DNA of 64,000 nt from Stagonosporopsis chrysanthemi (GCA_022560025.1 JAFISE010000063.1:81206-145205); one strand, 5' to 3'. Positions 43,483 to 56,416 are shown, counted from the stretch's first letter. Translations and numbers: made by a program. Notes: generated by a model from the sequence alone, not told the origin.

Positions 43483-45156
43483 ATGCCACGGCCTGTGAGA
43501 GGTTTGCGGCGAGGTATGCTCTAGACGAGCTCCTACCGACGTTGACGTTGTTGACGATTCTTAGGATGGCTTCTGCTGCCCCTCGGCAAGCGTCCTGCTC
43601 CATTCCTCCGCCAGCTGCCATTTACCGCCGAACGACCGTCTGTGCGCTCGCAAACGACCGATAACGACAGTAATGGCAACCAAGAGCGAAGCAAGTTTGC
43701 GCGCAGCGTGCTCGAAGGCAGCACCGTAGCTCTCATCTCGCTCCTGGGTCTGGCGCTTGGAGGCTATGGATACAGTCTCTTCTACAAGAGGACGGTCCGA
43801 AGCAAGATCGAGAATGCCTTCTCAACTGGCTACAGCTCGCAAGAGCGCGTTGCGCTGGGTCGCGTGGCCTATGGCACCGAGCCCGACAAAGTCCAGGAGA
43901 TTGTCGAGAAAGAGTTCTGGGTGCCACGAGATGAACAGGGGCTGGTCAATGACATTGTGAGCGGCAAAACTCGCGGCAAATACTATCTTATCATCGGCGA
44001 GAGGGGAACTGGAAAGCGCGCCTTGCTGCTGGAGGCCATGCGCAAGGTCAATGGAGACGGTGTAGCCATGCTGGAAGCTCACAGCGAGCTGGAAGTCTTT
44101 CGGACAAGACTCGGCAAGGCCATCGATTATGAATTCCACGAGGATTACATCGGAGGTCTGTTCAGCATCAGAGGTCCTCGAGACAGCACTCCTCTGCTTG
44201 ACATCGAGCGAGCCCTGAATCAGCTGGAGAAGGTTGCCTTGTCGATGAGGAAGCGACGTGGCAAGCCTCTTCTGATGGTCATCAACAACATACACCTTTG
44301 CAAAGATGACGACCAGGGGCGCGACTTGATGGAGATCCTGCAGCAGCGGGCAGAGATCTGGGCAAGCAACGAGCTGGTCACCGTTGTGTTCACATCTGAT
44401 GAGCACTGGACACTTGAGCGCCTCACCCCGCACGCCACGAATATGCAAGTCATGAACATACGCGACATCCGGAAAGACATCGTCACGGAAGCTTTGAGGA
44501 AGTACCGCGCCAAGTACCACAACGAGCAGGTGCCGCAAACCATACTGGACGAAGTGTTTGCCAAGGTCGGCGGCCGACTGATCTTTCTGAACCAAGTAGC
44601 CAAGTCCAGCGACATGCTGCAAGTATGCGCGAACATTAACCGACGGGAGAAGTCATGGTTCCTCAACCAGTGCTGGATACTCGGCGACTCGATGGACGAC
44701 GACGTGGAAGAGCAGCAGAAATTTTGCGCAGCAGCCATTGTACTCGCACGCGCCCTTGTCATTCGAGAGAAGGAGAATGCTGACCCCAACGGCGTTCTTC
44801 CTGAAATCCCTCTGCACGAGTCCCGCCAAATCATCACACGCGCAGACTTCATCAGACCATTCGACCACATCAACGTGATCCACATCGATGCGTGGGGCAT
44901 GGTGCGCGCCGACTCCGTGCCGATGCAGAACGCTTTCCGCGACATCTGTAGCGAAGAGGGGTTCGAAGAGCATCTAAAGGCAACGCTGAACAGGCTGGAT
45001 GAGCTGGAGAGCTTGGCCAGGACAAGAGAGGTCAGCTGGAGGGCAGCACCTGATCGAAGTGGCGGTATTGTCCCTGTACAGACATATTGCGCGAAGATCT
45101 CGGATCCACGTGCTGGAGTTAACGAAAAGGCGATGTTGACGAGTCCGGCGCGCTGA
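43483..45156 (+). CDS. Mitochondrial membrane P-loop ATPase, unnamed family
   Basis: Exons 43483-43513 and 43565-45156 give 540 residues. The large frame has no usable ATG at its 5' end. A 51-nt intron (GTATGC to TTCTTAG) joins it to a 31-nt first exon and creates an Arg-rich amphipathic start (MPRPVRGLRRGWLLLPLGKR), a good mitochondrial presequence. A membrane helix follows (VALISLLGLALGGYGYSLF, about 65 to 83). Then comes an ATPase domain with Walker A GERGTGKR (155 to 162) and a Walker B-like strand LLMVINNIHL (247 to 256), where the usual acidic residues are Asn. The C-terminal 200 residues are helical. Topology suggests an inner-membrane protein. I do not recognise a named family; ATP binding is likely, but hydrolysis is uncertain. 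Confidence 0.78.
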
Positions 45157-47638
45157 AGCACTGCTCACTTGGGTCGTGTGACAGCCACCATGTCTCGCAT
45201 TCGGATCGTGTTCGAGTACTATCGAAGTCAGTAACAACAATTAGCTGAACCTGGAGCATCAATCTAGTGCAGATCCCTAGTTCCTCGTCCCGCTCTTGCT
45301 ATCTCCACACAGCCTTTCGAGTCATGGTCGGTGGTACGCCTTGTGCACCTACACCACAGCTGCAATTCTCTAATCCCACAAAAAAATGCCTTTGGGCAAT
45401 CGCCCCACGATTGCGAGACCAATAGTGTACCATTGAGCAAGGTTGCCTCCGCATCTGACCTCAGGAACACGGCCGTTTGTAATGGGATCTGACGCTACGA
45501 CAGTACAAGAAGTGAATGAATTCTCCTACTTGTTCCCGTTCACGTCCACATTGTCGACGAACCAATTCGGGTGGCGGTGCGCTTTTTCCACCAATTTGAA
45601 AGCTAGAAGTCCACCTGTCCAGACGAGGTATTTTTATCAAGCATGATACCAGCCAAGCTCCCCTTTCTCTGCGCAATTGCTGGAAGACAACTTCTGGCAC
45701 GGTTTGTAGGTGATCGACGCGATACCTTAATCTCCGTGGGGCCATCAGGCTGAGGTATGAGGCCAAGACAGTACATCGAACGGCTGCGACTGGCGAGCGG
45801 TTGCCATTGCAGCGTCCACCTCGCAGATCTGGGGTCAGTAAACATCAGTACGATTGAGAGATTGTCGTGCTGTCTGTACAACTAATGTGACAGCATCGAT
45901 AACCCCCTTGTGTACGCAGCCCTAAGACCTGAGTGGCGTCAGCGAGTTTCGAGGAGGAAACAACGCGAGTCGAGGTGATAAGGCTGGAGAAATTTTGTGG
46001 GTAGGTCGTCAACGTTTTCAGAAGTGCCCTAATTGAGGTTACTGGGGATACAGTCCTGAGCGCTCTGTGGAGAGTGCTTGCGGATTGCTCTTTGCGGTTG
46101 TCGGTACAAAAGGGCTCTAGTCAAATCGTCGTTGGTTCCTGCTTCGACTCAGCTAGCATATCACGGGGTCTCTCTTCTGCTCGCCACACGCCGAGGACCA
46201 AGACGCTACGTATCTATTGTTCTCTAGGGCACCGAGAGCTCTCGCTGAATTGAGCGCAGCGTAACGCTTGCAAGCTCTTAATGTGAGTGAAGATAAAAAG
46301 TCAAGAGGCAGGGGCTTCCGTTCTCACAACATCAGGGTCATATGTAGAGTGACGATATTAAAACCGAGTAGAGCCTTCCTTGGGGCTGAGGCTGAAGTAC
46401 GAGATCTATTGCAGATCGCTTCGGAGACCGTGCTTCTGCAACGTCTCCTGTTCTATATAGTAGGACAATACTAATCAATCTTTCGCGACCTCGCTCCCGT
46501 GTTTGTAGACCAGAGGTTTGTTACCTGCACGTCCATCACGTCGATGCTGCAGGTATCATAGCCTCCAGATCTGAGAAGTCCAGATTCGACTGCGACCTTC
46601 ATTGAAACTTACGCTCTGCCTCGATCCGTACAATAACCCCACACGAATCCATCTTTAGGTTGAGCGTCCTACTCTCACAGCTCACCCACGTAACGCTACG
46701 CAGTGGCACTAACAGCTCTTGCATGTTAGTGTACCAAAAACTCGGTAGCAGGCAATTTTGAATCTGTTGCAACAAAATTGGCCCGCCTTTCTATCGCTTT
46801 CCCATTATCAGTCTGCGTACTTGCTCGCAAGCCTCTCTTTGTGAGTCCTTTGCCGACTGCTCATATCCCATTGTTCGTACCCATACCAGCCCTCCGCTGA
46901 CTCTACATTCCGGGCAAGCGGATCTTGTGATGCTTCATCGTTGGGGCAATAGCGTGAAGTCGTAACAAAAGATACTGAACCCCCACGCCTCAGCCTACAT
47001 AACCGCGTTACGAGGCAACTGCACCAAGAACACGACGGACCGAGAGCAACTTCGTGACGCACTGTTTTGATTGGATGTTACCTTGTTTTCTGGAATCCTC
47101 AGACCTGAATACCGGAGTCCACCCGGTACCGCGTTGAAGTGCCGCCAGCCAAGCCCTCCGCTAGAGAGGCAAGTGGCTGGGCCTCAACACAAAGACGCTC
47201 TCCCACTGGGCGTCTACATCATCGAAACGAACCCCCGTTCGGCGATTCCGCCGATGCCAACCCAGACATAATCGGTCATTGGCTTATCGTCAGGCGACTC
47301 AGCTCGTTCTGGCCAATTCGTCCCTTTGGGCGGAGATTCCGGGGAAGCGTGGGGGCGTGCCTTGGTGTGCGGGGGAGACTCTGGGGTAGCACGTGTGCCT
47401 AGCTGCAAAGAATCAAGGTTGGGCAGTTTCCGACTCAACACCAAGACTTCGTAAGCCACCTGCGCCGGGACAAGATGCTCAGGAAGGATAGCCGGGCCTC
47501 GGCCAGGCTTGGACAGTTGTACAGATCATGGACGTGGCGGTCGCCGAACATGTATAAGATGAAGCGCCCTGTATGATCGTCACTTCGTTCACCTTTCGAC
47601 AAGCTCCTGTCCCAACCTAGGTCCTGACAGCTGCGAAA
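45157..47638. other. Long intergenic stretch, no gene seen
   Basis: Almost 2.5 kb without a frame I can support on either strand, and no repeats or tRNA-like sequence recognised. The last few hundred bp should contain the promoter of the transporter gene; a CGGCGATTCCGCCG palindrome-like block near 47240 is the only noticeable motif. Confidence 0.5.
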
Positions 47639-49335
47639 ATGGCGTCTCCTAATGTTGCACCTGCGCATGCCACGATCGTCGACGACAAGAAAGACCTCGG
47701 CGCCGCAAACTATGTCGAACGCGTCGACACCCATGACAACGATCTTTCGCTGGCCAAAGTAGAGGCAGATGCGAAGCTCGACGCCTTCGGTGCGCGTAGC
47801 AAGACCAACCCCGAAGAAATCAAGTTGGTGAAGAAACTCGACCGTACAATTCTTGTAAGTCTCGCAGAGCTCAGCAATCGAGGAACCTGACTGACCTGCT
47901 GGCAGCCCATGCTCTGGATTATGTACTTCTTCAACTTCCTTGATCGAAATGCCTTGGTCAACGCGAAACTCAATTCTCTGGATGCCGATCTGGGCCTCAA
48001 AGGCACACAATACAACACACTGATCTCCATCTTGTTCGTCGGATACATCGCTGGTCAGATTCCATCGAACATGATCTTGAACCGTGTCCGTCCGTCATGG
48101 TATCTTGGTGGTGAGTTTGCCCAAGCGCTTTTCGCGCTCAAGACTGACTTGTGCAAGGCTTCTGCATGGCTTGGTCCATTGTCTGTCTCTTGACCTTCTT
48201 GGCAAACGACTTCGGAAGTATGCTGGCTTGCCGTTTCATGCTCGGCGTGACTGAGGCTCCTGTGAGTGTCTATCATCAAGTAAAATACAGTGCAAGGCTG
48301 ATGACGGTAGTTCTATCCTGGTGCTCTCTTCCTGCTGTCGCTGTTCTATACCAAGAAGGAGATTGCGACCCGCATGGCCATCTTCTATACCGGAAACATG
48401 ATCGCTTCCAGTTTCGCTGGTCTGATCGCCGCTGGTGTCTTTGCTGGACTCGACGGTGCCCACGGCCTGGCCGGATGGCGTTGGTACGTCCAGATCACAC
48501 TTCTCATTCAGATCAACCACTGACCGTTGATGATAGGCTCTTCATTATCCAAGGCGCTCTTTCCATCGGCGTAGCAAGCACCTCCTTCTTCCTGCTCCCC
48601 GACCACCCCCTCCAAACACGCTGGCTGAGCGAATCAGAGCGCCAGCTCGCACACATCCGCATCGCAGCCGACACCACGCAGCGCGAGGAAGCAACCAGCG
48701 TGTGGGTCGGCCTGCGTCAAGCGCTCGCAGACTGGCGCACCTGGGTCTTCTGCATCATGTACAACACCCACATCTCGTCTGTGAGCTTCCAGTCCTTCCT
48801 GCCCACCGTCGTCAGGACCCTCGGCTACAACACCACCACCACGCTTGCGCTCACTTGCCCGCCCTACCTGCTCGCCGCTGTGATGGCCATCGTGATGAGT
48901 TACACCTCCGGTCGCTACAACGAGCGCACCTGGCACATCACGGTCTGCAAGTGCATCATCATCGTCGGCTTCATCATCCCCGCAGTCACGACCAACATCG
49001 CTGCCCGCTTCGTCGCGATCTTCATCTTCGTCACTTTCTCCTTCGGCATCAACAACATCATGCTCGGATGGGTTAGCGTCACGCTCGGACAGACGCCCGA
49101 GAAGAAGGCTGTTGCGCTTGCGCTATGCAACTCGCTTGGTAACATGAGCTCTATATACACACCATACCTTTGGCCTAGCACGGACAACCCGCGCTTCCTG
49201 AAAGCCTGGATGGCGAGTATTTCGTTCTCGGCGGTTGCGGTAGCTGCTGTGTGGGTTATGAGGATCAGTCTGCAGAAGAAGAACAGCAGGATGAGGAGGG
49301 AGAATCCTGAGACCATGGTCTTCTATGTATATTAG
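47639..49335 (+). CDS. MFS transporter, allantoate permease (ACS) type
   Basis: Five exons (47639-47854, 47906-48110, 48158-48261, 48311-48483, 48537-49335) encode 498 residues with about twelve membrane helices. The first helix region FFNFLDRNALVNAKL is the signature of the anion:cation symporter subfamily (Dal5 allantoate, Tna1 nicotinate and related fungal permeases). It is followed by FVGYIAGQIPSNMILNRVRP and the cytosolic loop motif around RFMLGVTEAPFYPG. The central loop (SESERQLAHIRIAAD) and C-terminal half are complete. Substrates of the group are organic anions such as ureides or vitamins and cannot be assigned here. All introns are short and restore helices two, four and five exactly. 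Confidence 0.88.
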
Positions 49336-49562
49336 TCACTTGCATGAGCGGCGTGTAGGGCAGGTTTCTCAAAGACCAATGAATACAATATATTAAGAAC
49401 AACGACATCGAATGCACCATTGACTTTACGTGCAAAAACTTCTGAAATCAATAGTTTCATCGCAACTGTTCGTATGCTTAACGTGGGTTGTCGCCACCGT
49501 GGGGCTGGATTTCTAGCGGAGCACACCAGGGACGGATGCATGACCACCATACTCACTACCTC

Positions 49563-52500
49563 CTATGCTTTGGCCGGGAAAGACAAGGCTGTCGAATTTT
49601 CCAAAGTCGCCGCGACCTGTGCAGCGCTTATACGTTTCTCCGGGTCGGTTTGCAGCATGTTTCGTACAACATCGACGGCCGTACGTATCGGTCCTTCAGT
49701 GCGGACCAGCAGGTTTCGCAACATATCGTTAACCGGCTCACGTATTTGTGGCTTGGAGGCGATTTCAGATTCTTCAAGGTACCAAAATCTTTTGTCGATC
49801 CGATTGCTTGACTGTGGAGCAACGTGTCCTCTGCTCTCGCGAAACTTGCACAATGCAGTGTAGCCTTCGATGTGCCACACTAGAATCTCCAGAAAGGTGC
49901 AGCCAAGAGACCAGACATTAGCTCTTGTAACACTGACAGCTTCGTCTAGCCTTAGAGGTTCAGGGGCTTTGTACGCCGGAGTCAGTACGACTTTTCCGGG
50001 TTGTCCTTGTCGGAAGATCTGGAAGGACTCAACCCAGAGTTGTAGCTCAAAAACCTCTTCAGAGAGGACCATTATCTTTTCGGGGGTGATGTCGAGAGCA
50101 AATGATGCTGTGCTTGTCGATTGATCGGATAGCGCCCCTTTCGAGAGATTGTGCAGTGCCCAAGCAATTCCGGACAACTCTGAGATAAGTTGCCTCTCAG
50201 TTGCATGCCCACCCGGCTTCCTCTCAAAGTACTGCTCCAGATTTCCATACACCATCCTGTAGAGCATATATACTGAGGAAGACCGTGTGAAAGCTGCAAG
50301 GCATTGTACCACGCGCCGCAATTTTACTTGCAGCACGAATGGGACGACGTCCAAGTTGTGCTTTTCCTTAAACCGATAGACACGCATGAGATATTGCGCA
50401 TCTTGCTGTGTTAAGTCAGTACATAATGGCGACGATAGTGAAGGATAGGAAGCCTACATGACTGAAAGAATGATGTTGGTGATGGATGCGAACATGGTAT
50501 ATTTCGCTCCAATAACCTTTCCAAATAGGGTTCCTGTTTTCGAAACCGATTGGTATCATCCATGATTCGTCCAATTCTTGAAATGAGCCCGGATCGAAGT
50601 GAGCTATGTTGAAGTAGCGCTGATTGTTGATGAAGCCATGCGCTACCATTCGCAGACGTAATTGGATTGGACAGTCTTCAAGCCTCAGTGGAAATTGAGC
50701 ATCCGAAATCCCAGAGTCTATCAAAGTTTTCAAGAGGTCCATGGATAGCACACTCAGTATAAACGTGACGAAGAGCTTCCGACAACTACGGTAGGCATAA
50801 GTGGCAAGATCAAGCTGCTCCGTTTTTCTGTGCAGTCGACCATTATCCTCCATGAGAATATTTTGCCGGATCTTCCTCTCTGTTGTCGCACTCTCAAAAG
50901 CTACTCGCTGTAAGAATTTTTGCTCTGCACCCTCAAACGTTAAGGATACTATATTTCTCTCGATGAAATGTCGCAAAAGTGTACGATCTGGATGCTCGCT
51001 CGCAGCTTTTTCATCTTCATCAAGCCCGGGAGCTTGAAGAGGGAACAGCTCCACAGTCTTTTCCCCTTGGACCTGCATTTTCTTCAGGATTTCGAGGTTT
51101 GGATCAAATTCGTCTGAGTGTGCAGGTATTTTCGTGGGATCGAAGATCTGTGCCCAGTCCTGTGAATGTTCACCAGGATCCGGTGAGCCTATTTGATCTT
51201 TTTCAATAACGAATGAATCATCTGCGACGACATTTACCTCTCTTTCATCCAATACTACGTCCCGGATGCTCGCTGTGCTTGAGGGCTCCGAAATACTGTT
51301 CAGATGACTGCTGTAGTCGTCAAGGGCCTGATTGGACTCGTTCGAAACAAGGCCGAAGTCATCAGCTTCGTTATCAGTGGATGGGAGGACGAAAAGCGAT
51401 ACTTGCTCCAGATGTTGTGCGATATGAGGGAGTAAGGCCGATACCGGTAGGTTCGTCGGGCATAATGGACAGCGCTCTATGGTATCTTCGCTCATTGGGC
51501 GCTCGCTAAGTGCGAGAAGTAATGGCAGTTGGCCATCTCTCGACCGGTCGCTATGGTCGTTCCGCCGATGTCTGATGAAAGAATTTGGGTCTCTGAATTC
51601 TTGGTGGCAACCCTCTGAGCACGCCCATTGCCGCCGATGCATCTGCGTTTCGTGATACACCCAGTCATGACGCGCATGATAGAGCCTTGATGCGGTGACA
51701 CAATCTACGAACGTGCACATGTATGGTCGCAGATCTCTGAAGACGTGGGCTCTGTGGTAAAAGGGATCAGCAAGGTTACGACCAGTGCGGAGATGCTGAA
51801 ATTGAACCTACTTCCAAGCTCGTCTGCTTCTCACTGCCGCTGAATCCAGACTTAACCCGCAGTACGGACAGTCGAAATTCGGAGATTTGGAAGCGGCTTG
51901 AGGTAGTAGAGGGACGCGTGTCGACGTGAATTTACCGATGACTGACTCTTCATAAACAGTTTGTCCAGCAGTGCTTTTGTGAACGTCATTCATTTCAGTC
52001 AAGACAGCTGTGGAGAGAGAGACTTTTGATTTAGTCGTACGAACTGATTCACTCCTACTAGTGAAGTTTTTGGGTGCTGCGGGAACGTTGACGCTATCAA
52101 TAGCGGGCGATGGCCTGCTGATGTGACTTTGTACTCCAATCTCGACTTTGGCCAATGCTGAGACGGTTTCAGGGACATCGGAATGCTGAAGCCAGTATTG
52201 TAGTTGTCGGCGACGCTTCAAGTTTGACGTGGCTAAGCGTAAAATCAGATCTCCATTGACATCGATGCTCGCCATAGAAGAAGAGATCCACCCACGATAT
52301 CCTTCGTGGTTTTGCGCTGCCCAATCATTGTACCACTGCAGTACCTTTTCTTGGACATGTGACTTGTCGAAATGGAGGTACTCATGTACGTTTTTGTCAT
52401 CGTCGCTGGTCGGGTTCTTCGAGCGTATGTATCTTCCAGTCAGTCCTGGCCGCTTCAGTAAAGCTGAAGCGTTGTAAAGCAAACGTATCTGCTCTGAAAT

Positions 52501-53012
52501 ATGACGTATGGCTGAATCGAGTTTAGAGTAGGGGTTTTGCGAGAACTGGTCAATAACATCGTCGTCTGATTCCTGATTGCCTGAGGGAAGAGTGGAAGGA
52601 CCATGGTGAGTTGCCGAGCGGGGTGAGCCATGGTCATCATATGTGAGTCCAACGGCATCCGAGGCTTCAGCTGTCAGCTTTATACATTTCAAAGACCCTA
52701 CAGCTGACCTGTTTGGAGTGACTCCATCAGTTGTCTGAGCGCGCTGAAAAGAATTCGCTTGGTTTTCGCTCGATCCCGTATGACCTCATCTAGTGATCCT
52801 CGCGAACTAGGAGGGAGGAAGACTCGAGTTTGCTCAGCCCAGATCCTCAGTTTACCGTGTTCTTCCAGCACCGCATCTAGTGATAAGGCTTTGTCCTGCA
52901 CTTCAAGCCGAACAGACTCGCGCAGACGAGACAACAGATGCTGGAAGGCTGATGCGCATTCACTGTACAGCTCGGCGAGCGAATTCACCATACTGGTTTC
53001 CGGCGCCTGCAT
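49563..53012 (-). CDS. acuF-like C2H2 zinc-finger protein fused to a degenerate kinase domain
   Basis: Exons 53012-52709, 52670-51812, 51751-50458 and 50405-49563 join to 1099 residues. The N-terminal 100 residues are helical and contain the LRIWAEQTRVF block of fungal acuF-like zinc-finger proteins. Cys/His pairs follow across an intron: CPYCGL, RPYMCTFVDC, then WACSEGCHQEFRDPNSF with RHRRNDH, and CPLCPTNL. From about residue 780 to the end the sequence follows a protein kinase, but the catalytic loop reads ALDITPEKI (922 to 930, Lys and Asn lost). The DFG position reads VESF, and only the APE (966 to 968) and NVWSLGC structural motifs survive. It is therefore a likely pseudokinase. The first intron is only 38 nt. 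Confidence 0.75.
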
Positions 53013-53323
53013 GGTACAGCGAGTGACCAGAAAGTTTCAAGTTCTCTGGCTCGTGTAGTCGATGGATGCAGAGTCTTGGCTATGCTTTTGAGAAGAATGT
53101 CTCGTTTTGTACTCTTGATCGATCTTAGATGTCGTGCCTGCGAGATTTGGTGTGTTTGTCAGGCTGACGAGGAAGCCGCGCTCAGTTGAGAGGAGGGGTT
53201 GTCGGTTAAGTCAGCATGCATCCTGCATACGGATCCTCTTACCCCGCCAGACCCATTCAGAGCACCATCTGTCTCACAGTATCCTAAGACGCCTTGTGTA
53301 TCTCGATAATTGACGTGGTTATC
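53013..53323. promoter_or_regulatory. Divergent promoter, zinc-finger/pseudokinase and DUF7580-like genes
   Basis: The two start codons are 311 bp apart and point away from each other, so the genes may be co-regulated. No TATA element is evident. Confidence 0.4.
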
Positions 53324-55204
53324 ATGGAAGTTGCTGGAGTTGCTTTAGGTGGCATCCCGTTGATCCTTATCGCTCTCGAGAAGTATGCAAAAGTGGCAAG
53401 GGTTCTGAACGACTATGCCAACTACGAGGCAACGTTAAACAGATTGCAACTAAGCCTCTGGATTCAAGAAGAGCAGTATGACGAGACCATGGAATCTGTG
53501 GGCCTTCAAGACATGCCCTTCGACGATATTGGATTACACTTGCACCAGAGACATCCCTTCAAGTGTGATAAGCTCCTAGCCATAATCAAACGCATCAACA
53601 TCATTGCAAAGACAATCGCGGGAATGCTCGACGTTGGGACTCCCACAAGGGTGAGTACGTCTGGCGATGATCATGGTACGGATCGGCCTTGAACTGTAAC
53701 GCTGACAAACATTACAGCCAAAGTGGCGGCAAGAAGGCGAGAAACGCCTCAAGGCTGAAATGAAAAGGATCCTTGTAAGCCTGGATCTCGAAGATAGCGA
53801 AATGCACCAGCTCTTCAATGAATTGGAGGTCTTGAACAAGGCGTTGAAAAATTGCTTTGCTAAGATGGAGGTGCCTTCTGCAGAGTCTGTCGACAACCGT
53901 ATCGTGAGGCGTTTGCATGCGTGCTTCGATGCGGACAGGTGTATCGAAGCCAATCGAAATGCTCGAGTTCTACATGGAGCTTTACGAGCTGGGTGGGGTT
54001 GCAGTTGCTCTGTGCCTCACAAAGGCAGCGTGCGGTTGACCTGGCATACAGAAAAGTGGTTGCTGCCGGCAAGGTTCGAGATGGCTCTTTCCTACGGAAG
54101 TACGTCAGCCGGTACGCAACACGAGCTTTGGAGACACGTTATGGTGGATGTTCAGGAAGTGAAGGCACCGACCCCAGCGCCTGCAACCCCAGGTCCTGAA
54201 CCGGCGGCCGCAGCTAAACCAGGGTTGACGAAAGGGACTCGTAGCGGCTTCAAAAGGGTGAGGATAAAGGAGGGCGCAGATCATGGAGGCGGCTCGACTG
54301 CTGTGGGATCACACAACAACTGTAAGTCTGAGATCTAGCATCGATGCTCAGCCCAAAGTGAGCCTAACTTTTGTCAGCAACCCCTCCAAAAGCTACAGCA
54401 ACAGCTCCCTCAACAACGACCTGCTCTACGAAACTCTCCGACCACATCAAAGTCCTGTGTACAGACCTCCTAAACTGTGCAGATGTCGAGAAAGAACTTG
54501 GGTACTTAGTACACCCCGATCCAGCTTTTGCACAGCACGTTCGACTGCGCAGTACAGCAGTGAAGCCATCCACGATTGTAAGCTCCTGCCCGCTATCGGG
54601 GAAAACGAAGAGATCTCGCCTCACACGTAAACGACGATTCGAGATAGCAGCATCAGTCTGCTGGGGTGTGCTTCTTCTGGCAGACACTGACTGGCTCAGT
54701 GAGGACCTTACCAAAGACGAAGTCCAACTGATGACAGAAGTCTCGAAGACTTACCCACAGAATGACTTGGAAGACATGTACGTGTCGTGCCTATTCGAAG
54801 GCCCGCAGACGAATGCAACCCCCGTGCAACCTACCACCAATACCTTGCGAGGTTTCATCAGAAACCGAACTCTCTTCGCACTGGGCATTCTGCTGATGGA
54901 GCTATGCTTGAACCGCGCATTCCCAGCACTCCGGGACGAACTACAGGGAAACCCACCATCAACCGGATCGGGACTTTCTACAGACGACGACATAGACGAG
55001 TGTCTAGAAGAAGTGTACGACGAAGCTGGCGACGAGTACGGCTATGCGGTCCAAAGATGCCTTCGATGCGAATTCCCCGGACCCGATCGTCAGAAGAACT
55101 TTCAGCATCCGCCGTTTCGGACGCATTTCTTTCGGGGGGTGGTGGCGCCTGTGCAGGCGACGTTTGAGATGATCTCGAATCCGATGGTGGCAGTGGGCAT
55201 GTAG
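53324..55204 (+). CDS. DUF7580-like fungal protein
   Basis: Exons 53324-53650, 53718-54321 and 54378-55204 encode 585 residues. The start MEVAGVALGGIPLILIALEK is the typical opening of a large fungal family (DUF7580) often found near kinases and STAND genes. It continues with WIQEEQYDETMESVG, KWRQEGEKRLKAEMKRI, LHGALRAGWGCSCS, FALGILLMELCLNRA and YAVQRCLRCEF. That last region resembles the end of a kinase-like C-lobe, and no catalytic HRD or DFG motif is present. A Pro/Ala linker (TPAPATPGPEPAAAA) and a Ser/Thr-rich stretch separate the halves. The first 20 residues could form a membrane-active helix. Function unknown; a role in programmed cell death or recognition is speculation. Confidence 0.7.
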
Positions 55205-55524
55205 AACGTGGGTATATATATAAGTGATGACGCTGCTGTGCTCTGATGCGCTTGCAATTATTGTGAACTATCCCACATCCTCCCTTGACCATGAAAGAGC
55301 TCTAACAATGAACAAAATCAAGCCCGGGAAGAACGACCTGAGGTCGTAGCCGCCAGCAATGACAGACAAACGAGGTGGTTAGACTAGAGTGTTGGTACGC
55401 TAGCCTGTATCAGACTAGCGTTACATACAGCCTATCTTATCGTGAATTGTTAATTTTCTAGAGCATCAACTCGAACTTTGGACGCCTCACGCAACTAGCA
55501 CAAACACCGCTCTGCCCGCCCACG
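55205..55524. other. Intergenic, no gene seen
   Basis: This is a short spacer before UTP11. A TATATATA at 55213 lies in the 3' flank of the upstream gene. Confidence 0.45.
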
Positions 55525-56416
55525 ATGTCGTCCATGCGTAATGCCGTCCAGCGGCGCAACCACAAAGAGCGCGCGCAGCCTGAAGAGCGCAAAAAATGGG
55601 GACTTCTCGAGAAGCGCAAGGTACGTTCGATCACACTTCTAGCAACGCTCGACAGAAGACACTGACAACACACAGGACTACAAGTTGCGCGCAGCAGACC
55701 ACCGTCAGAAGAAGGCCAAGCTCAAGATCCTCTCCGAGAAAGCGCGCGACCGCAACCCCGATGAGTTCTCCTTCAAGATGATGTCGTCGAGCGTCGACTC
55801 CAAAGGGCGAAAGGTCGCAGACCGCGGCAACGAGGCGCTGAGCATGGACGTTGTCAAGCTACTCAAGACACAGGATGCCGCATACATTAGGACGATGCTG
55901 CAGCAGGTGCACCGCGAGAGGCAGAAGCTGGAGGAGCGGTTGATTCTGGAAGAGCAGGGCGAGGCGCGGGCGCTGAAGGATGGCGAGGACGGGAAAAAGG
56001 GGAAGCACAGGGTGTTTGTGGAGAACGAGGACGAGCAGGAGGAGTTTGACGCTGACACGTGGTTCGGCGAGGGCAAGTCTATGCCCACGGCGTCGCAGCC
56101 GGAGTTTCCTGCAGAGTGGGAGGATGAGGAGAGCGAGGATGAGGAGGAGGAAGAGGAACGGCCGCAGAAGAAGACGCTGTCGGCGCGAAAGCTGAAGGAG
56201 CAGGAGGAGAAGGCAAAGCAGCTGAAGAAGTTCGAGAAGACACGGTCAAAGGCACAGACAAGGACAGCGTTCCGGCTGCAGATGGTCAAGAAGAAGGAGC
56301 GCGAGCTGGTGGCGGCCGAGGAGGAGCTCGAAAAGCAGCGCGCAAAGATGACCAGCAGCGTCGGCGGCGTCAACAAGAACGGCGTCAAGTTCAAGATCAG
56401 GGAGCGCAAGCGCTGA
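55525..56416 (+). CDS. UTP11: U3 snoRNA-associated protein Utp11
   Basis: Exons 55525-55620 and 55676-56416 give 278 residues. The start MSSMRNAVQRRNHKERAQP, followed by RKKWGLLEKRKDYKLRA and DRNPDEFSFKMMSSSVD, is diagnostic of Utp11. Utp11 is a small-subunit processome component needed for 18S rRNA maturation in the nucleolus. An acidic stretch of Glu and Asp (about residues 180 to 190) and Lys-rich coiled coils follow. The end GVKFKIRERKR is conserved. The intron falls in the early basic region, with a CACACAG acceptor. Length agrees with the family. Confidence 0.95.
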
